Assembly (NCBI RefSeq): GCF_014652315.1
Contig: NZ_BMYO01000007.1
Location: 186,001-250,000 of the forward strand
Length of the DNA stretch: 64,000 nucleotides
Direction of reading: 5' to 3'
Source: Jeongeupia chitinilytica
Lineage (GTDB): Bacteria > Pseudomonadota > Gammaproteobacteria > Burkholderiales > Chitinibacteraceae
In this document: positions 7,429 to 15,992 of the stretch, one piece after another
How the letters are laid out: the number at the start of each line of letters is the position of its first letter
How positions within the stretch are numbered: position 1 is the stretch's first letter
Notes under the pieces: generated by a model
Told to the model about the DNA's origin: nothing
Database searches by the model: none
The model's input: the letters and a program-made list of their open reading frames with translations, nothing else
Program-made: the position numbers and the translations under genes

Positions 7429-8679
7429 ATGAAGCTCAAAAAAATGTTGACCGTTGGCGCGGCCTTCTTCGGCTTCGCGGCTCTCCAAGCTCACGCCGAT
7501 ACCGAACTCGAATTCTGGACCATGAACCTCGCACCGAAGTTCAACGGTTACTTCGAGCAAGCCGTTTCCAAGTTCAACGCTGCCAACCCGGGCCTGCAAG
7601 CCAAGTGGGTTGACATGAACTGGGACCAAATCCAGCCGAAGCTGATCGCCTCGATCGCTGCAGGCAACCCGCCGGCACTGGTGAACTTCAACGTGCCTTG
7701 GGTTCACGAGTACGCTCAGCAAGGCAACATCCTGCCGCTGGACCAGTACCTCGGCGCCGACAAGAACGTTTACCTGGCTGCAGCCCTCAAGGACGTGACC
7801 GTCAACGGCAAGGTGTATGCCTTCCCGTGGTACAACTCGGTTTCGATCATTGCCTACAACAAGGACATCTTCGCCAAGGCTGGCGTGAAGAATGCTCCGA
7901 AGAACTTCGACGAGCTGGTGGCTGACGCCAAGCAGATCAAGGCCAAGACCGGCGTTACCGCTTTCGCTCCGAAGATGGGCAACATGGTTGGCTGGTTCTA
8001 CTACGCTGGCCTGCCGGTCGTTGAAAACGGCAAGGCCGTGTTCAACTCGCCGAAGCACGTTGCTTTCGTGCAGAAGTTCGCTGACCTGTACAAGGCTGGC
8101 GTGATGCCGAAGGATGTCTTCAAGATGGAATTCGAGCAGGAAATCGCCGCGTACAACTCGGGCAAGATCGCGATGATGACCACCGCGCCGCAAGCCCTGA
8201 AGCGTACCGAGACCGATGCCAAGGCCATCTACGAGAAGACCGGCGTTGCTGCGTTCCCGGCTGATGCTGGCAAGATGGCATTCGGCGCATGGATGATGGA
8301 CTTCGTGGTTCCGAAGGGCACCAAGGATCCGGCCGCTGCTGCCAAGCTCGGCAAGTTCCTGACCTCGGACGACCAGCAAGTTGCGTTCTCGAAGGCAACC
8401 GAAACCACCTTCCCGTCGACCAAGAAGGCTAACCTCGACCCGTACTTCCAGGCTGGTGCCAAGAGCGCCGACGTGGTTGACCAGGCTCGTGCCGTTGCTG
8501 CCAAGTCGATGGAAAACGCTCGCACTCTGACCATTGCTCCGGGCGTGCTGCCGGACGAAGCTGCAATGAACAAGAAGCTGCAAGACGAAGTTCAGAGCGC
8601 AGTCGAAGGCCGCAAGTCGGTCAAGGCCGCCCTGGATGAAGTGGTTGCTGCTTGGAACGAGAAGCTCGGCAAGAAGTAA
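7429..8679 (+). CDS. Sugar ABC transporter solute-binding protein (copy 2)
   Basis: A 416-residue paralogue of the preceding gene, with signal peptide MKLKKMLTVGAAFFGFAALQAHA and mature start DTELEFWTMNLAPKF. It keeps the same fold landmarks (YAFPWYNSVSIIAYNKD, KTGVTAFAPKMGN). Its codon use is visibly different: many GCT and GTT codons where neighbours use GCC/GTC and GTG, as is usual for very highly expressed proteins. A strong ribosome site (CAAGAGGAAGACAAG) precedes the ATG. It probably supplies the main binding protein for the permeases at 8773 and 9659. The ligand is unknown but likely an amino sugar or chito-oligosaccharide. Confidence 0.88.
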   Translation: MKLKKMLTVGAAFFGFAALQAHADTELEFWTMNLAPKFNGYFEQAVSKFNAANPGLQAKWVDMNWDQIQPKLIASIAAGNPPALVNFNVPWVHEYAQQGNILPLDQYLGADKNVYLAAALKDVTVNGKVYAFPWYNSVSIIAYNKDIFAKAGVKNAPKNFDELVADAKQIKAKTGVTAFAPKMGNMVGWFYYAGLPVVENGKAVFNSPKHVAFVQKFADLYKAGVMPKDVFKMEFEQEIAAYNSGKIAMMTTAPQALKRTETDAKAIYEKTGVAAFPADAGKMAFGAWMMDFVVPKGTKDPAAAAKLGKFLTSDDQQVAFSKATETTFPSTKKANLDPYFQAGAKSADVVDQARAVAAKSMENARTLTIAPGVLPDEAAMNKKLQDEVQSAVEGRKSVKAALDEVVAAWNEKLGKK

Positions 8680-8698
8680 GCAATTCTTCTGCTTCTCG

Positions 8699-8735
8699 GA
8701 AAACGGGGCTGTCGGCAACGGCAGTTCCGTTTTTC
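8699..8735 (+). terminator. Attenuating terminator before the permease genes
   Basis: GAAAACGG and CCGTTTTTC form the outer stem, with an inner CTGTCG-GCAA-CGGCAG hairpin. The T-run makes it terminator-like. Placed between binding protein and permeases, it would lower permease expression relative to the binding protein, as is common in ABC operons. Confidence 0.6.
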
Positions 8736-8772
8736 TCCCGCCGTACATAAATAAATACAGTCGAGTTGCGCC

Positions 8773-9648
8773 GTGAAAAACTCCAGCAGCTATACCGCCA
8801 TTGCTTATCTGTTCTTGGCCCCCGCCTTGATTTTGATGGGCATCTTCACGTTCTGGCCAGTAGGGTATAACACCTATCTGGCATTCAATAACTACAGCAT
8901 TGCCGATGGCGTTGCGACCTGGAACAACTTCGAGCACTTCAAGTACATTGCTCAGGAAGAACTGTTCCACAGCGCCCTGAAGAACTCGCTGCTCTATCTG
9001 CTGGTTGTTCCGGTGATCCAGGTGGCTGCGCTCGTCGTTGCCAAACTGGTCAACAACAAGCTGCCGGGGATGACCTTCTTCCGTGCGGCTTATTACATTC
9101 CCGTCATTACCGCCATTTCGATTGCCGGTGTGGTCTGGGCCAACGTCTACAAGTACGACGGCATGCTGACCTGGCTGATGCAGACGCTGCATCTGGTGCC
9201 GCAAGGTCCGGACGGCCAGATCGACTGGCTCGGCAATCCCGATATCGCCCTCTACATGGTGATGCTGTTCACCTTCTGGAAGGGGATCGGCTACTACATG
9301 GTGCTGTATCTTGCGGGCCTGCAGGCGATTCCGGCCGAAGTCGAAGAGGCGGCAATCCTCGACGGCGCCAACGCTTGGGACCGCTTCTGGAAGATCACCG
9401 TGCCGATGGTCAAGCCGACGATCCTGCTCTGTACGCTGTTGTCGACCATTGCCGCCATCCGTGCGTTCCAGGAAATCATCGTTCTCACCCGTGGCCAGGC
9501 CGATACCTATACCGCGCTCTACTACGTGTACGACCAAGCGTTCCGCAACTACAACTTCGGTCGTGGTGCTGCTGCCGGTCTGGTGGTGACATTCTTCTGC
9601 CTGATGCTTTCCGCCATTCAGTTCCGATTCTTCGGCGAAAAGAAATAA
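8773..9648 (+). CDS. Sugar ABC transporter permease, MalF-like
   Basis: A 291-residue inner-membrane permease with six transmembrane segments. It starts at a GTG (MKNSSSYTAIAYLFLAPALILMG). The EAA loop that docks to the ATPase is present: EVEEAAILDGANAWDRFWKI followed by VPMVKP. It forms a heterodimer with the product of 9659. The ribosome site is weak, matching the attenuation seen upstream. It lies in the same direction as, and downstream of, the binding-protein gene and within 11 bases of the partner permease. Confidence 0.9.
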   Translation: MKNSSSYTAIAYLFLAPALILMGIFTFWPVGYNTYLAFNNYSIADGVATWNNFEHFKYIAQEELFHSALKNSLLYLLVVPVIQVAALVVAKLVNNKLPGMTFFRAAYYIPVITAISIAGVVWANVYKYDGMLTWLMQTLHLVPQGPDGQIDWLGNPDIALYMVMLFTFWKGIGYYMVLYLAGLQAIPAEVEEAAILDGANAWDRFWKITVPMVKPTILLCTLLSTIAAIRAFQEIIVLTRGQADTYTALYYVYDQAFRNYNFGRGAAAGLVVTFFCLMLSAIQFRFFGEKK

Positions 9649-9658
9649 GGAGCGCATC

Positions 9659-10579
9659 ATGTCTGCCAGTCACTCCGCTGAGAAGGCACTGTCTGCGTCC
9701 GCGCAGGATAGCCGCAACACCCAAAAGAGGTCCCGCACCATGGCTTCGAGTCGCAAGACCCGGCTGGCGCTGGCATTGGCCGGCCAATACGCCGGCCTGA
9801 TCGCCTTCGCCATCTTCACGTGTTTCCCGTTCGTCTGGGCGCTGTCGGTCGGCCTGTCCGCTGATCCGTCCAATACCTGGCTGTTCCCGCGTTCGTTCTG
9901 GCCGACCGATCCGAGCATCATGTGGTTCGAGCGTGTCTTCACGGAAATGCCGTTCCTGGCCTACCTGAAGAACTCGACGATCATGTCGTTCTGGACCATC
10001 GTTGCCGTCGTGGTGATTTCGGTTCTGGCTGGCTATCCGCTGGCCCGACTGAAGTTTCCGGGCCGCAACCTGATCTTCGTTGCGATCATCGCCACGCTGA
10101 TGCTGCCGTCCGAAGTCAACATCATTCCGAACTTCATCACGCTGAAGCACCTCGGTCTGCTGGACTCGTACACCGGCGCGATCATCCCGAACTTCGCCGG
10201 TGCGTTCGGTATCTTCCTGATGAAGCAGGCCTTCGAGCAGATTCCGCAAGATCTGATCGATGCAGCCCGCGTTGACGGTGCGACCGAGCTGCAGATCCTC
10301 TGGCGCGTGATGGTGCCGGTGTCGGCGCCGTCGATTGCCGCGCTGTCGATCTTCACGCTCGTGAACGCCTGGAACGACTACCTGTGGCCGTCGATCGTGA
10401 TGACGACACGTGACAAGCTGCCGCTGGCCGTCGGCGTCTTCAATGACCTGACCGGTCCGTTCGCGGTGTCGACCAGCCTCGTCATGGCCGCGATCGTGCT
10501 GACCGTGTTGCCGGTCCTGATCTTCTTCTCCTTCACGCAGCGTTACTTCATCTCCGGCCTCGATGGCGCCGTGAAGTAA
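9659..10579 (+). CDS. Sugar ABC transporter permease, MalG-like
   Basis: A 306-residue permease with six membrane segments and the EAA loop PQDLIDAARVDGATELQILW followed by RVMVPVSAP. An N-terminal extension of about 27 residues, rich in Ser and charged residues, precedes the first helix. An internal ATG at 9740 (MASSRKTRLALALAG) would give a family-typical start, but AAGGAGCG before 9659 supports the longer form. It pairs with the MalF-like permease 11 bases upstream to form the channel. Confidence 0.9.
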   Translation: MSASHSAEKALSASAQDSRNTQKRSRTMASSRKTRLALALAGQYAGLIAFAIFTCFPFVWALSVGLSADPSNTWLFPRSFWPTDPSIMWFERVFTEMPFLAYLKNSTIMSFWTIVAVVVISVLAGYPLARLKFPGRNLIFVAIIATLMLPSEVNIIPNFITLKHLGLLDSYTGAIIPNFAGAFGIFLMKQAFEQIPQDLIDAARVDGATELQILWRVMVPVSAPSIAALSIFTLVNAWNDYLWPSIVMTTRDKLPLAVGVFNDLTGPFAVSTSLVMAAIVLTVLPVLIFFSFTQRYFISGLDGAVK

Positions 10580-10631
10580 GCGTGTCGTGATCGGCTAATG
10601 CTCAAGAACTGAATTTGCAAGGAAATCGAAA

Positions 10632-11735
10632 ATGGCTTCGGTTACGCTCAAGAACATCAAGAAGAACTACACCAAGGACGTCACGGTCATCAAGGGTGTG
10701 AACCTCGACATCCAGGACGGCGAGTTCGTCGTCTTCGTCGGTCCGTCGGGCTGCGGCAAGTCGACCATGCTGCGCATGATCGCCGGCCTCGAAGACATCA
10801 CCGACGGTGAACTCTACATCGGCGACACGCTGGCCAACGACGTGCACGCGTCCAAGCGCGGCATTGCGATGGTGTTCCAGTCGTACGCGCTGTACCCGCA
10901 CATGACGGTCGCGCAGAACATGGGTTTTGCGCTCAAGCTCGCCGGTACGCCGAAGGCGGAAATCGACGAACGCGTCAACAAGGCGGCCGACATCCTGCAG
11001 ATTACCCATCTGCTCGAACGCAAGCCGAAAGCCTTGTCGGGCGGTCAGCGCCAGCGTGTGGCCATCGGCCGTGCCATCGTTCGCGAACCCAAGGTCTTCC
11101 TGTTCGACGAACCGCTGTCGAACCTTGACGCGTCGCTGCGCCTGAACATGCGGGTCGAACTGTCCAAGCTGCACCAGGACCTGAAGACCACGATGATCTA
11201 CGTGACCCACGACCAGGTCGAAGCCATGACGCTGGCCGACCGTATCGTCGTGTTCAACGCCGGCATCATCCAGCAGGTCGGCACGCCGCTGGAAATGTAC
11301 GAAAACCCGTCGAACCTGTTCGTTGCCGGCTTCCTCGGTTCGCCGAAGATGAACCTGCTCGAAGCGCAGCTGGTCGGTGTCGAACAGGGTGCAGCGGTCA
11401 TGCGCCTGCCGAAGGGCATCACGGTGCGCAGCGCGGTCGACGCCAGCCGTGGCAAGGTCGGCGACAAGGTCACCCTCGGCATTCGTCCGGAACACATCCA
11501 GCTGGCCGACCCGCAGGACGCCAACGGTATTCCGGCACGTGTCGACCTGATCGAACACCTGGGCGACATCGTGCTGGCCTACATCGAGATCCCGGGCATC
11601 AACGAGATCATCTGCATCAAGCTGCCGGGCCACATGACCGGTCTCAAGTACGGCGACAGCGTGCGCATCGCTTTCCCGGAAAAGAACGTGTTGCTGTTCG
11701 ATGCCGAAGGTCTGGCCTTCAAGCGCACGATCTGA
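10632..11735 (+). CDS. Sugar ABC transporter ATPase, MsmK/UgpC-type
   Basis: A 367-residue ATPase. It has Walker A (GPSGCGKST), the Q-loop (MVFQSYALYPHM), the signature LSGGQRQRVAIGRA, Walker B (VFLFDEPLSNLD) and the switch His in VTHDQVEA. The C-terminal ~130 residues form the MalK-type TOBE/OB regulatory domain (LGIRPEHIQL). It powers import by the two permeases just upstream. ATPases of this class are often shared between sugar importers. It closes the operon, with a strong terminator following. Confidence 0.92.
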   Translation: MASVTLKNIKKNYTKDVTVIKGVNLDIQDGEFVVFVGPSGCGKSTMLRMIAGLEDITDGELYIGDTLANDVHASKRGIAMVFQSYALYPHMTVAQNMGFALKLAGTPKAEIDERVNKAADILQITHLLERKPKALSGGQRQRVAIGRAIVREPKVFLFDEPLSNLDASLRLNMRVELSKLHQDLKTTMIYVTHDQVEAMTLADRIVVFNAGIIQQVGTPLEMYENPSNLFVAGFLGSPKMNLLEAQLVGVEQGAAVMRLPKGITVRSAVDASRGKVGDKVTLGIRPEHIQLADPQDANGIPARVDLIEHLGDIVLAYIEIPGINEIICIKLPGHMTGLKYGDSVRIAFPEKNVLLFDAEGLAFKRTI

Positions 11736-11746
11736 TCGGCGCTGCA

Positions 11747-11780
11747 AAAAAAAGCCTGCCTTTTTCGGCAGGCTTTTTTT
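11747..11780 (+). terminator. Terminator of the sugar ABC operon
   Basis: AAAAAAAGCCTGCC pairs with GGCAGGCTTTTTTT around a TTTTTC loop, ending in a long T-run, directly after the ATPase gene. Confidence 0.92.
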
Positions 11781-11864
11781 ATGTGCCGAGGATGCGGCAA
11801 GCCGGGCAAACCGGTGGTGCGTCACTCTTCTTTAGAATGGTCGGCAACGCAGGGAGGTGCCGGG

Positions 11865-12680
11865 ATGAAGTCGATAGTCCACGTATGGATGGTGATGCTG
11901 ATGATGCTGTGTACCGGAATGGCAGGCGCCGCGGACAAGGTGCAGAAAATCCGCACGCCTTATCTCGAAGGCTGGGAGCAGGTTCCGCTCGAAGTCATGG
12001 AGCGGCAGGCCGCGGCTTTCCCGGGCACCTACTGGCTGGAAGGGCCGGGCCTGCGCAAGCAGATCGCACTGACGTTCGACGACGGTCCGAGCGCCAATAC
12101 GCCGGAACTGCTGAAAGTGCTGAAAAAGCACGGTGTGCATGCGACCTTCTTCTGGCTGGGGGCGCAAGTCGAAAAGAATCCGGACATTGCGCGCGACGTG
12201 GCCGCTCAGGGGCATACGATCGCCAACCATTCCTACAGCCACCCGTATTCGAGCAAGCTGATTCCGGCGGTGTTCTGGCGCGATCAGGTCGACAGGACGC
12301 AGCAGATCATGCAGCAGACGCTCGGCTTTGCGCCGACGCTGTTCCGGCCGCCTTACGGCGACATCAGCGATGCCGAAGTGCGCTGGCTGCAGGAGCGCAA
12401 CATGAAGGTGATCAGCTGGTCGATCGATACCCGCGACTGGTGGGTCGCATGGAAGAAGGGCGACCCGGTCGAGATCGAGAAAATGGTCACCGATTATCTG
12501 CACCCGGAAGCCATCGTGCTGATGCACGACGGCGGTGGCGTCCGCGACCGGACGATTGCCGTGGTCGACGCGATGATCCCCAAGCTCAAGGCGCAGGGCT
12601 ACGCGCTGGTCACGGTCGATGCCTTGCTCGGTGTGCCGGGCAAGCAGGTGCTGGCCCCGGCAGCGGTCTCCGCCAAGTAG
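11865..12680 (+). CDS. Secreted polysaccharide deacetylase (NodB domain)
   Basis: A 271-residue protein with a signal peptide (MKSIVHVWMVMLMMLCTGMAGAA) and a complete carbohydrate esterase 4 (NodB) domain. Motif 1 is TFDDGPS, motif 2 is NHSYSHP (metal-binding His), motif 3 is RPPYGD, motif 4 is DTRDWW and motif 5 is IVLMHDGG. It removes acetyl groups from N-acetylated polysaccharides such as chitin, chito-oligosaccharides or peptidoglycan, in the periplasm or outside. Location beside an amino-sugar import locus hints at chitin-type substrates. Start chosen at 11865 because AGGGAGGTG lies 6 bases upstream. Confidence 0.88.
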   Translation: MKSIVHVWMVMLMMLCTGMAGAADKVQKIRTPYLEGWEQVPLEVMERQAAAFPGTYWLEGPGLRKQIALTFDDGPSANTPELLKVLKKHGVHATFFWLGAQVEKNPDIARDVAAQGHTIANHSYSHPYSSKLIPAVFWRDQVDRTQQIMQQTLGFAPTLFRPPYGDISDAEVRWLQERNMKVISWSIDTRDWWVAWKKGDPVEIEKMVTDYLHPEAIVLMHDGGGVRDRTIAVVDAMIPKLKAQGYALVTVDALLGVPGKQVLAPAAVSAK

Positions 12681-12681
12681 C

Positions 12682-12716
12682 AATGAAAAAGCCGGTCGAT
12701 GACCGGCTTTTTCATT
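12682..12716. terminator. Bidirectional terminator between deacetylase and thrC
   Basis: AATGAAAAAGCCGGTC pairs with GACCGGCTTTTTCATT around GAT. A/T tracts on both sides let it serve the + strand deacetylase and the - strand thrC operon. Confidence 0.9.
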
Positions 12717-12726
12717 GGCGGATCGT

Positions 12727-14154
12727 TCAGACCCGTTCGGCGACGTAGCGTTTCAGCGCATCGACGTCGGCTTCGAGCGTGTCGAAGCGTTGCGGCAGGT
12801 CTTCCAGTCCCACGAGATGGGCCGGGCGTTGCGGCTGACTGCCGAGCGCTTCGACCATCGTCGCCTCGAACTTGGCCGGTAGCGCGGTTTCGAGGATTAC
12901 CATCGGCACGTTCGCATCGCGGTGCGCCTTGGCCGCCTTGTAACCGTCGGCAGTGTGCGGATCGATCTGTATGCCGTACTTCTGTGCAACTTCACGGATG
13001 CTGGCCAGCCGGTCGGCGTGCGTGCTCTTTTCCGAGCGGAAGCCGTAGGCGTCGTGCATGCGCTTGAAGTCGCCCTCGGACAGCGCGAAACCGTCGGCTT
13101 TTTCGACCTGTTGCCACAGCGAGGCGAGTTCGTCGCCGTCGCGGCCGATCAGGTCGAACACGAAGCGCTCGAGGTTCGACGCCTTGGTGATGTCCATCGA
13201 CGGGCTCGACGTTTCGTAAGTGCGGTCGAGGCCGCGCGGCTGATAGCGGCCGGTCTTGAAGAACTCGTCGAGCACGTCGTTCTCGTTGGTCGCGACGACC
13301 AGATGACGGATCGGCAGGCCGAGCTGGCGCGCGATGTGGCCGGCGCAGACGTTGCCGAAGTTGCCCGACGGCACGCAGAAGTCGACCGGATCGCCGACCT
13401 TCTTGGCAACGGCGAAGTAGCCCTTGAAGTAGTAGACGACCTGGGCGATCACGCGACCCCAGTTGATCGAATTCACGGCGCCGATCTTGTGCTCGGCCTT
13501 GAATGCCGCATCGTTGTTCACCGCCTTGACCATGTCCTGGCAGGCGTCGAAGAAGCCCTTGACCGCGACGTTGTGGATGTTCGCGTCCTGCAGGCTGAAC
13601 ATCTGCGCGCGCTGGAACGGGCTCATCTTGCCGTACGGCGACAGCATGACGACGTTGACGCCGGCTTTGCCGCGCATCGCGTACTCGGCGGCCGAACCGG
13701 TATCACCGGACGTCGCGCCGACGATGTTGATCGTTTCGCCCTTATGCGCCAGCACGTACTCGAACAGGTTGCCCAGGAGCTGCATGGCCATGTCCTTGAA
13801 CGCCAGCGTCGGGCCGTTCGACAGTTCCTGCAGGTAGAGGTTGTCTTCAAGCCGGGTCACCGGGGTGATCTCGGCCGCACGGGCCGGATCCCGCCCGTTG
13901 CAGTAGACCTCGGCGGTATAGGTCCTGGCGATCAGTGCCTTCAGGTCGGCGGCGGGGATGTCGTCGACGAAATGATCGATGATCTGGAAGGCGAGATCGG
14001 CGTACGACAGCGTCGACAGGCGCTCAAGCGCGTCGAGGCCGAAGCGCGGGTAGGCTTCGGCAATGGCAAGGCCGCCATCGGGCGCCAGGCCGCCGAGCAG
14101 GATGTCCGAGAACGATTGCGGGGCCATGCCGCCGCGGGTCGAGATGTATTTCAT
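12727..14154 (-). CDS. thrC: Threonine synthase
   Basis: A 475-residue fold-type II PLP enzyme that converts O-phosphohomoserine to threonine. The N-terminus MKYISTRGGMAPQSFSDILL is typical of the long bacterial ThrC. The PLP lysine sits in GPTLAFKDMAMQ, and the phosphate-binding glycine loop is ATSGDTGSAAEYA. An in-frame ATG 15 bases upstream is less likely because ThrC proteins start at MKYxSTRG. It lies 50 bases after hom on the same strand and ends at the shared bidirectional terminator, as the last gene of the threonine operon. Confidence 0.95.
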   Translation of the reverse strand: MKYISTRGGMAPQSFSDILLGGLAPDGGLAIAEAYPRFGLDALERLSTLSYADLAFQIIDHFVDDIPAADLKALIARTYTAEVYCNGRDPARAAEITPVTRLEDNLYLQELSNGPTLAFKDMAMQLLGNLFEYVLAHKGETINIVGATSGDTGSAAEYAMRGKAGVNVVMLSPYGKMSPFQRAQMFSLQDANIHNVAVKGFFDACQDMVKAVNNDAAFKAEHKIGAVNSINWGRVIAQVVYYFKGYFAVAKKVGDPVDFCVPSGNFGNVCAGHIARQLGLPIRHLVVATNENDVLDEFFKTGRYQPRGLDRTYETSSPSMDITKASNLERFVFDLIGRDGDELASLWQQVEKADGFALSEGDFKRMHDAYGFRSEKSTHADRLASIREVAQKYGIQIDPHTADGYKAAKAHRDANVPMVILETALPAKFEATMVEALGSQPQRPAHLVGLEDLPQRFDTLEADVDALKRYVAERV

Positions 14155-14204
14155 GATCTCATTCAGCAAAAAGGCGTGGTCGAAGCCACGCCGAGTTGGA
14201 TGGA

Positions 14205-15524
14205 TTAACCGTTCAGATGCTCGAGTCGCAGCTTGACGATCTTGCCGTTGATGGTGTCGAGCGCTTCGATCTTCGCCAGTGCGGCGTCGACGTTCTTCTC
14301 GATCGCCAGATGGGTAATGATCACCACATCGTCGTGGCCGTCGTCGCTGGTCGCATCGTTCGGACGCTGCAGCATCGCGTCGACCGAGATCTGCTGGTCG
14401 GCAAGAATGCGGGTGACGTCGGCGAGCACGCCGGTCTGGTCGCGCGCGTTCAGGCGCAGGTAGTAGCAGCTCTCGACTTCGCCGATCGGCAGGATCGGCA
14501 GGTCGGCCAGTTGCGACGGCTGGAACGCCAGATGCGGTACGCGGTGTTCCGGGTCTGCGGTGTGCAGGCGGGTGATGTCGACGAGGTCGGCGATGACCGA
14601 CGAGGCGGTCGGTTCGGCACCGGCGCCCGGGCCGTAGTACATGGTGGCGCCGACAGCGTCACCCTTGACCAGCACGGCGTTCATCACGCCGTCGACGTTG
14701 GCGATCAGGCGCTTGGCCGGGATCAGCGTCGGGGCGACGCGCAGTTCGATGCCGGTGTCGCGGCGGCGGGTGACGCCGAGCAGCTTGATCCGGTAGCCGA
14801 GCTCCTGCGCGTACTTGATGTCGGCGGCCTGCAGTTTGCTGATGCCTTCGAGGTAGGCCTTGTCGAACTGGACCGGGATGCCGAAGGCGATCGCGCTCAT
14901 GATGGTGAGCTTGTGCGCGGCGTCGTGGCCTTCGATGTCGAAGGTCGGGTCGGCTTCGGCATAACCGAGGCGCTGCGCTTCGGCCAGCACGTCGGCAAAC
15001 GCGGCACCCTTGTCGCGCATCTCGGTGAGGATGAAGTTGCTGGTGCCGTTGATGATGCCGGCAACCCATTCGATGCGGTTGGCGGTCAGGCCTTCACGCA
15101 GTGCCTTGATGACCGGAATGCCACCGGCGACGGCGGCTTCGAAGGCGACGATCACGCCTTTTTCCTGTGCGCGGGCGAAGATTTCGTTGCCGTATTCGGC
15201 GATCAGTTTCTTGTTGGCGGTGACGACGTGCTTGCCGTGTTCGATCGCGGTCAGCACTAGGTCCTTGGCGACGGTCGTGCCGCCGATCAGCTCGACGACG
15301 ATGTCGATGTCCGGATGACGGGCAATCGCCAGCGCGTCGTCGATGATTTCGACGTCGCTGCCACAGACTTCGCGCGCGCGCGCGAGGTCGCGGCTGGCGG
15401 CCATTTTCACGGTAATCGGCCGGCCGGCACGGCGGGCGATTTCTTCGGCATTGCGTTTCAGCACGGTGGCAGTGCCGCCACCGACGGTGCCGACGCCGCA
15501 CAAGCCTACATAGATCGGTTTCAT
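14205..15524 (-). CDS. hom: Homoserine dehydrogenase
   Basis: A 439-residue enzyme that reduces aspartate semialdehyde to homoserine. It has an N-terminal Rossmann fold (VGLCGVGTVGGGTATVL), a catalytic core with the FxxFxxFxx-type GYAEADPTFDIEGHDAAHK segment, and a C-terminal ACT domain (about residues 350-430; SCYYLRLNARDQTGVLADVT) that normally mediates threonine feedback inhibition. The start MKPIYVGLCG at 15524 is preferred to the ATG 9 bases upstream. It sits between a GNAT gene and thrC, all on the minus strand. Confidence 0.95.
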   Translation of the reverse strand: MKPIYVGLCGVGTVGGGTATVLKRNAEEIARRAGRPITVKMAASRDLARAREVCGSDVEIIDDALAIARHPDIDIVVELIGGTTVAKDLVLTAIEHGKHVVTANKKLIAEYGNEIFARAQEKGVIVAFEAAVAGGIPVIKALREGLTANRIEWVAGIINGTSNFILTEMRDKGAAFADVLAEAQRLGYAEADPTFDIEGHDAAHKLTIMSAIAFGIPVQFDKAYLEGISKLQAADIKYAQELGYRIKLLGVTRRRDTGIELRVAPTLIPAKRLIANVDGVMNAVLVKGDAVGATMYYGPGAGAEPTASSVIADLVDITRLHTADPEHRVPHLAFQPSQLADLPILPIGEVESCYYLRLNARDQTGVLADVTRILADQQISVDAMLQRPNDATSDDGHDDVVIITHLAIEKNVDAALAKIEALDTINGKIVKLRLEHLNG

Positions 15525-15545
15525 CACGGTCAACCCTCGGGCCTG

Positions 15546-15992
15546 TCAGGCCATTTTCAAATTTTTCTTGAAGCTGTAGGAAGCGATGCTCATCCCTTCC
15601 CGGAAATAAAAGCGGTGTGCGCCGGCGCGCTGCACGCCCGAGTCGAGCGCGAGCACGTCGCAGTCGTGCGCATGGGCCCGCTCGGTGAGCCAGGCGAGGA
15701 GTACGCGGCCGACGCCTTGTGAGCGTGCGGCCGCGTCGGTGACCAGATCGTCTACGTAAAGACGCCGGCCTTCATAGGTATTCTCGATCAGGCGCCAGAG
15801 CGCGAGGCCGAGAACGCGCTCACCGTCGACTACGACGGCCAGACGGGCACCGGCGGCGCAAACCGCCGCGATCCGGCCGGCATAATCATCCGGCAGCATC
15901 GGGCGCAACTGGCGGTGCACCGGTTCGGTTGCGGGCAGCCACTCGGGTGCGATCAGCGCACCCCGGTCATCGGTGAGCGGCAAGACCCGCAT
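15546..15992 (-). CDS. GNAT family N-acetyltransferase
   Basis: A 148-residue GNAT acyltransferase. The acetyl-CoA pyrophosphate-binding motif is LVTDAAARSQGVGRVLLAWL (motif A, Q/RxxGxG/A form), followed by the C-terminal beta strand region RFYFREGMSIASYSF. The substrate is unknown. Its start codon overlaps the stop of the upstream aminotransferase gene (TAATG), indicating translational coupling. It lies 21 bases before hom, so it is embedded in the aspartate-family operon. It could acetylate an intermediate or be an unrelated passenger. Confidence 0.85.
   Translation of the reverse strand: MRVLPLTDDRGALIAPEWLPATEPVHRQLRPMLPDDYAGRIAAVCAAGARLAVVVDGERVLGLALWRLIENTYEGRRLYVDDLVTDAAARSQGVGRVLLAWLTERAHAHDCDVLALDSGVQRAGAHRFYFREGMSIASYSFKKNLKMA

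Noticed and set aside
7300..9660. Very long minus-strand open frame (786 codons)
   Set aside because: Antisense to the second binding protein and first permease; composition is repetitive Val/Leu/Arg/Gly and Gln-rich with no recognisable domain.
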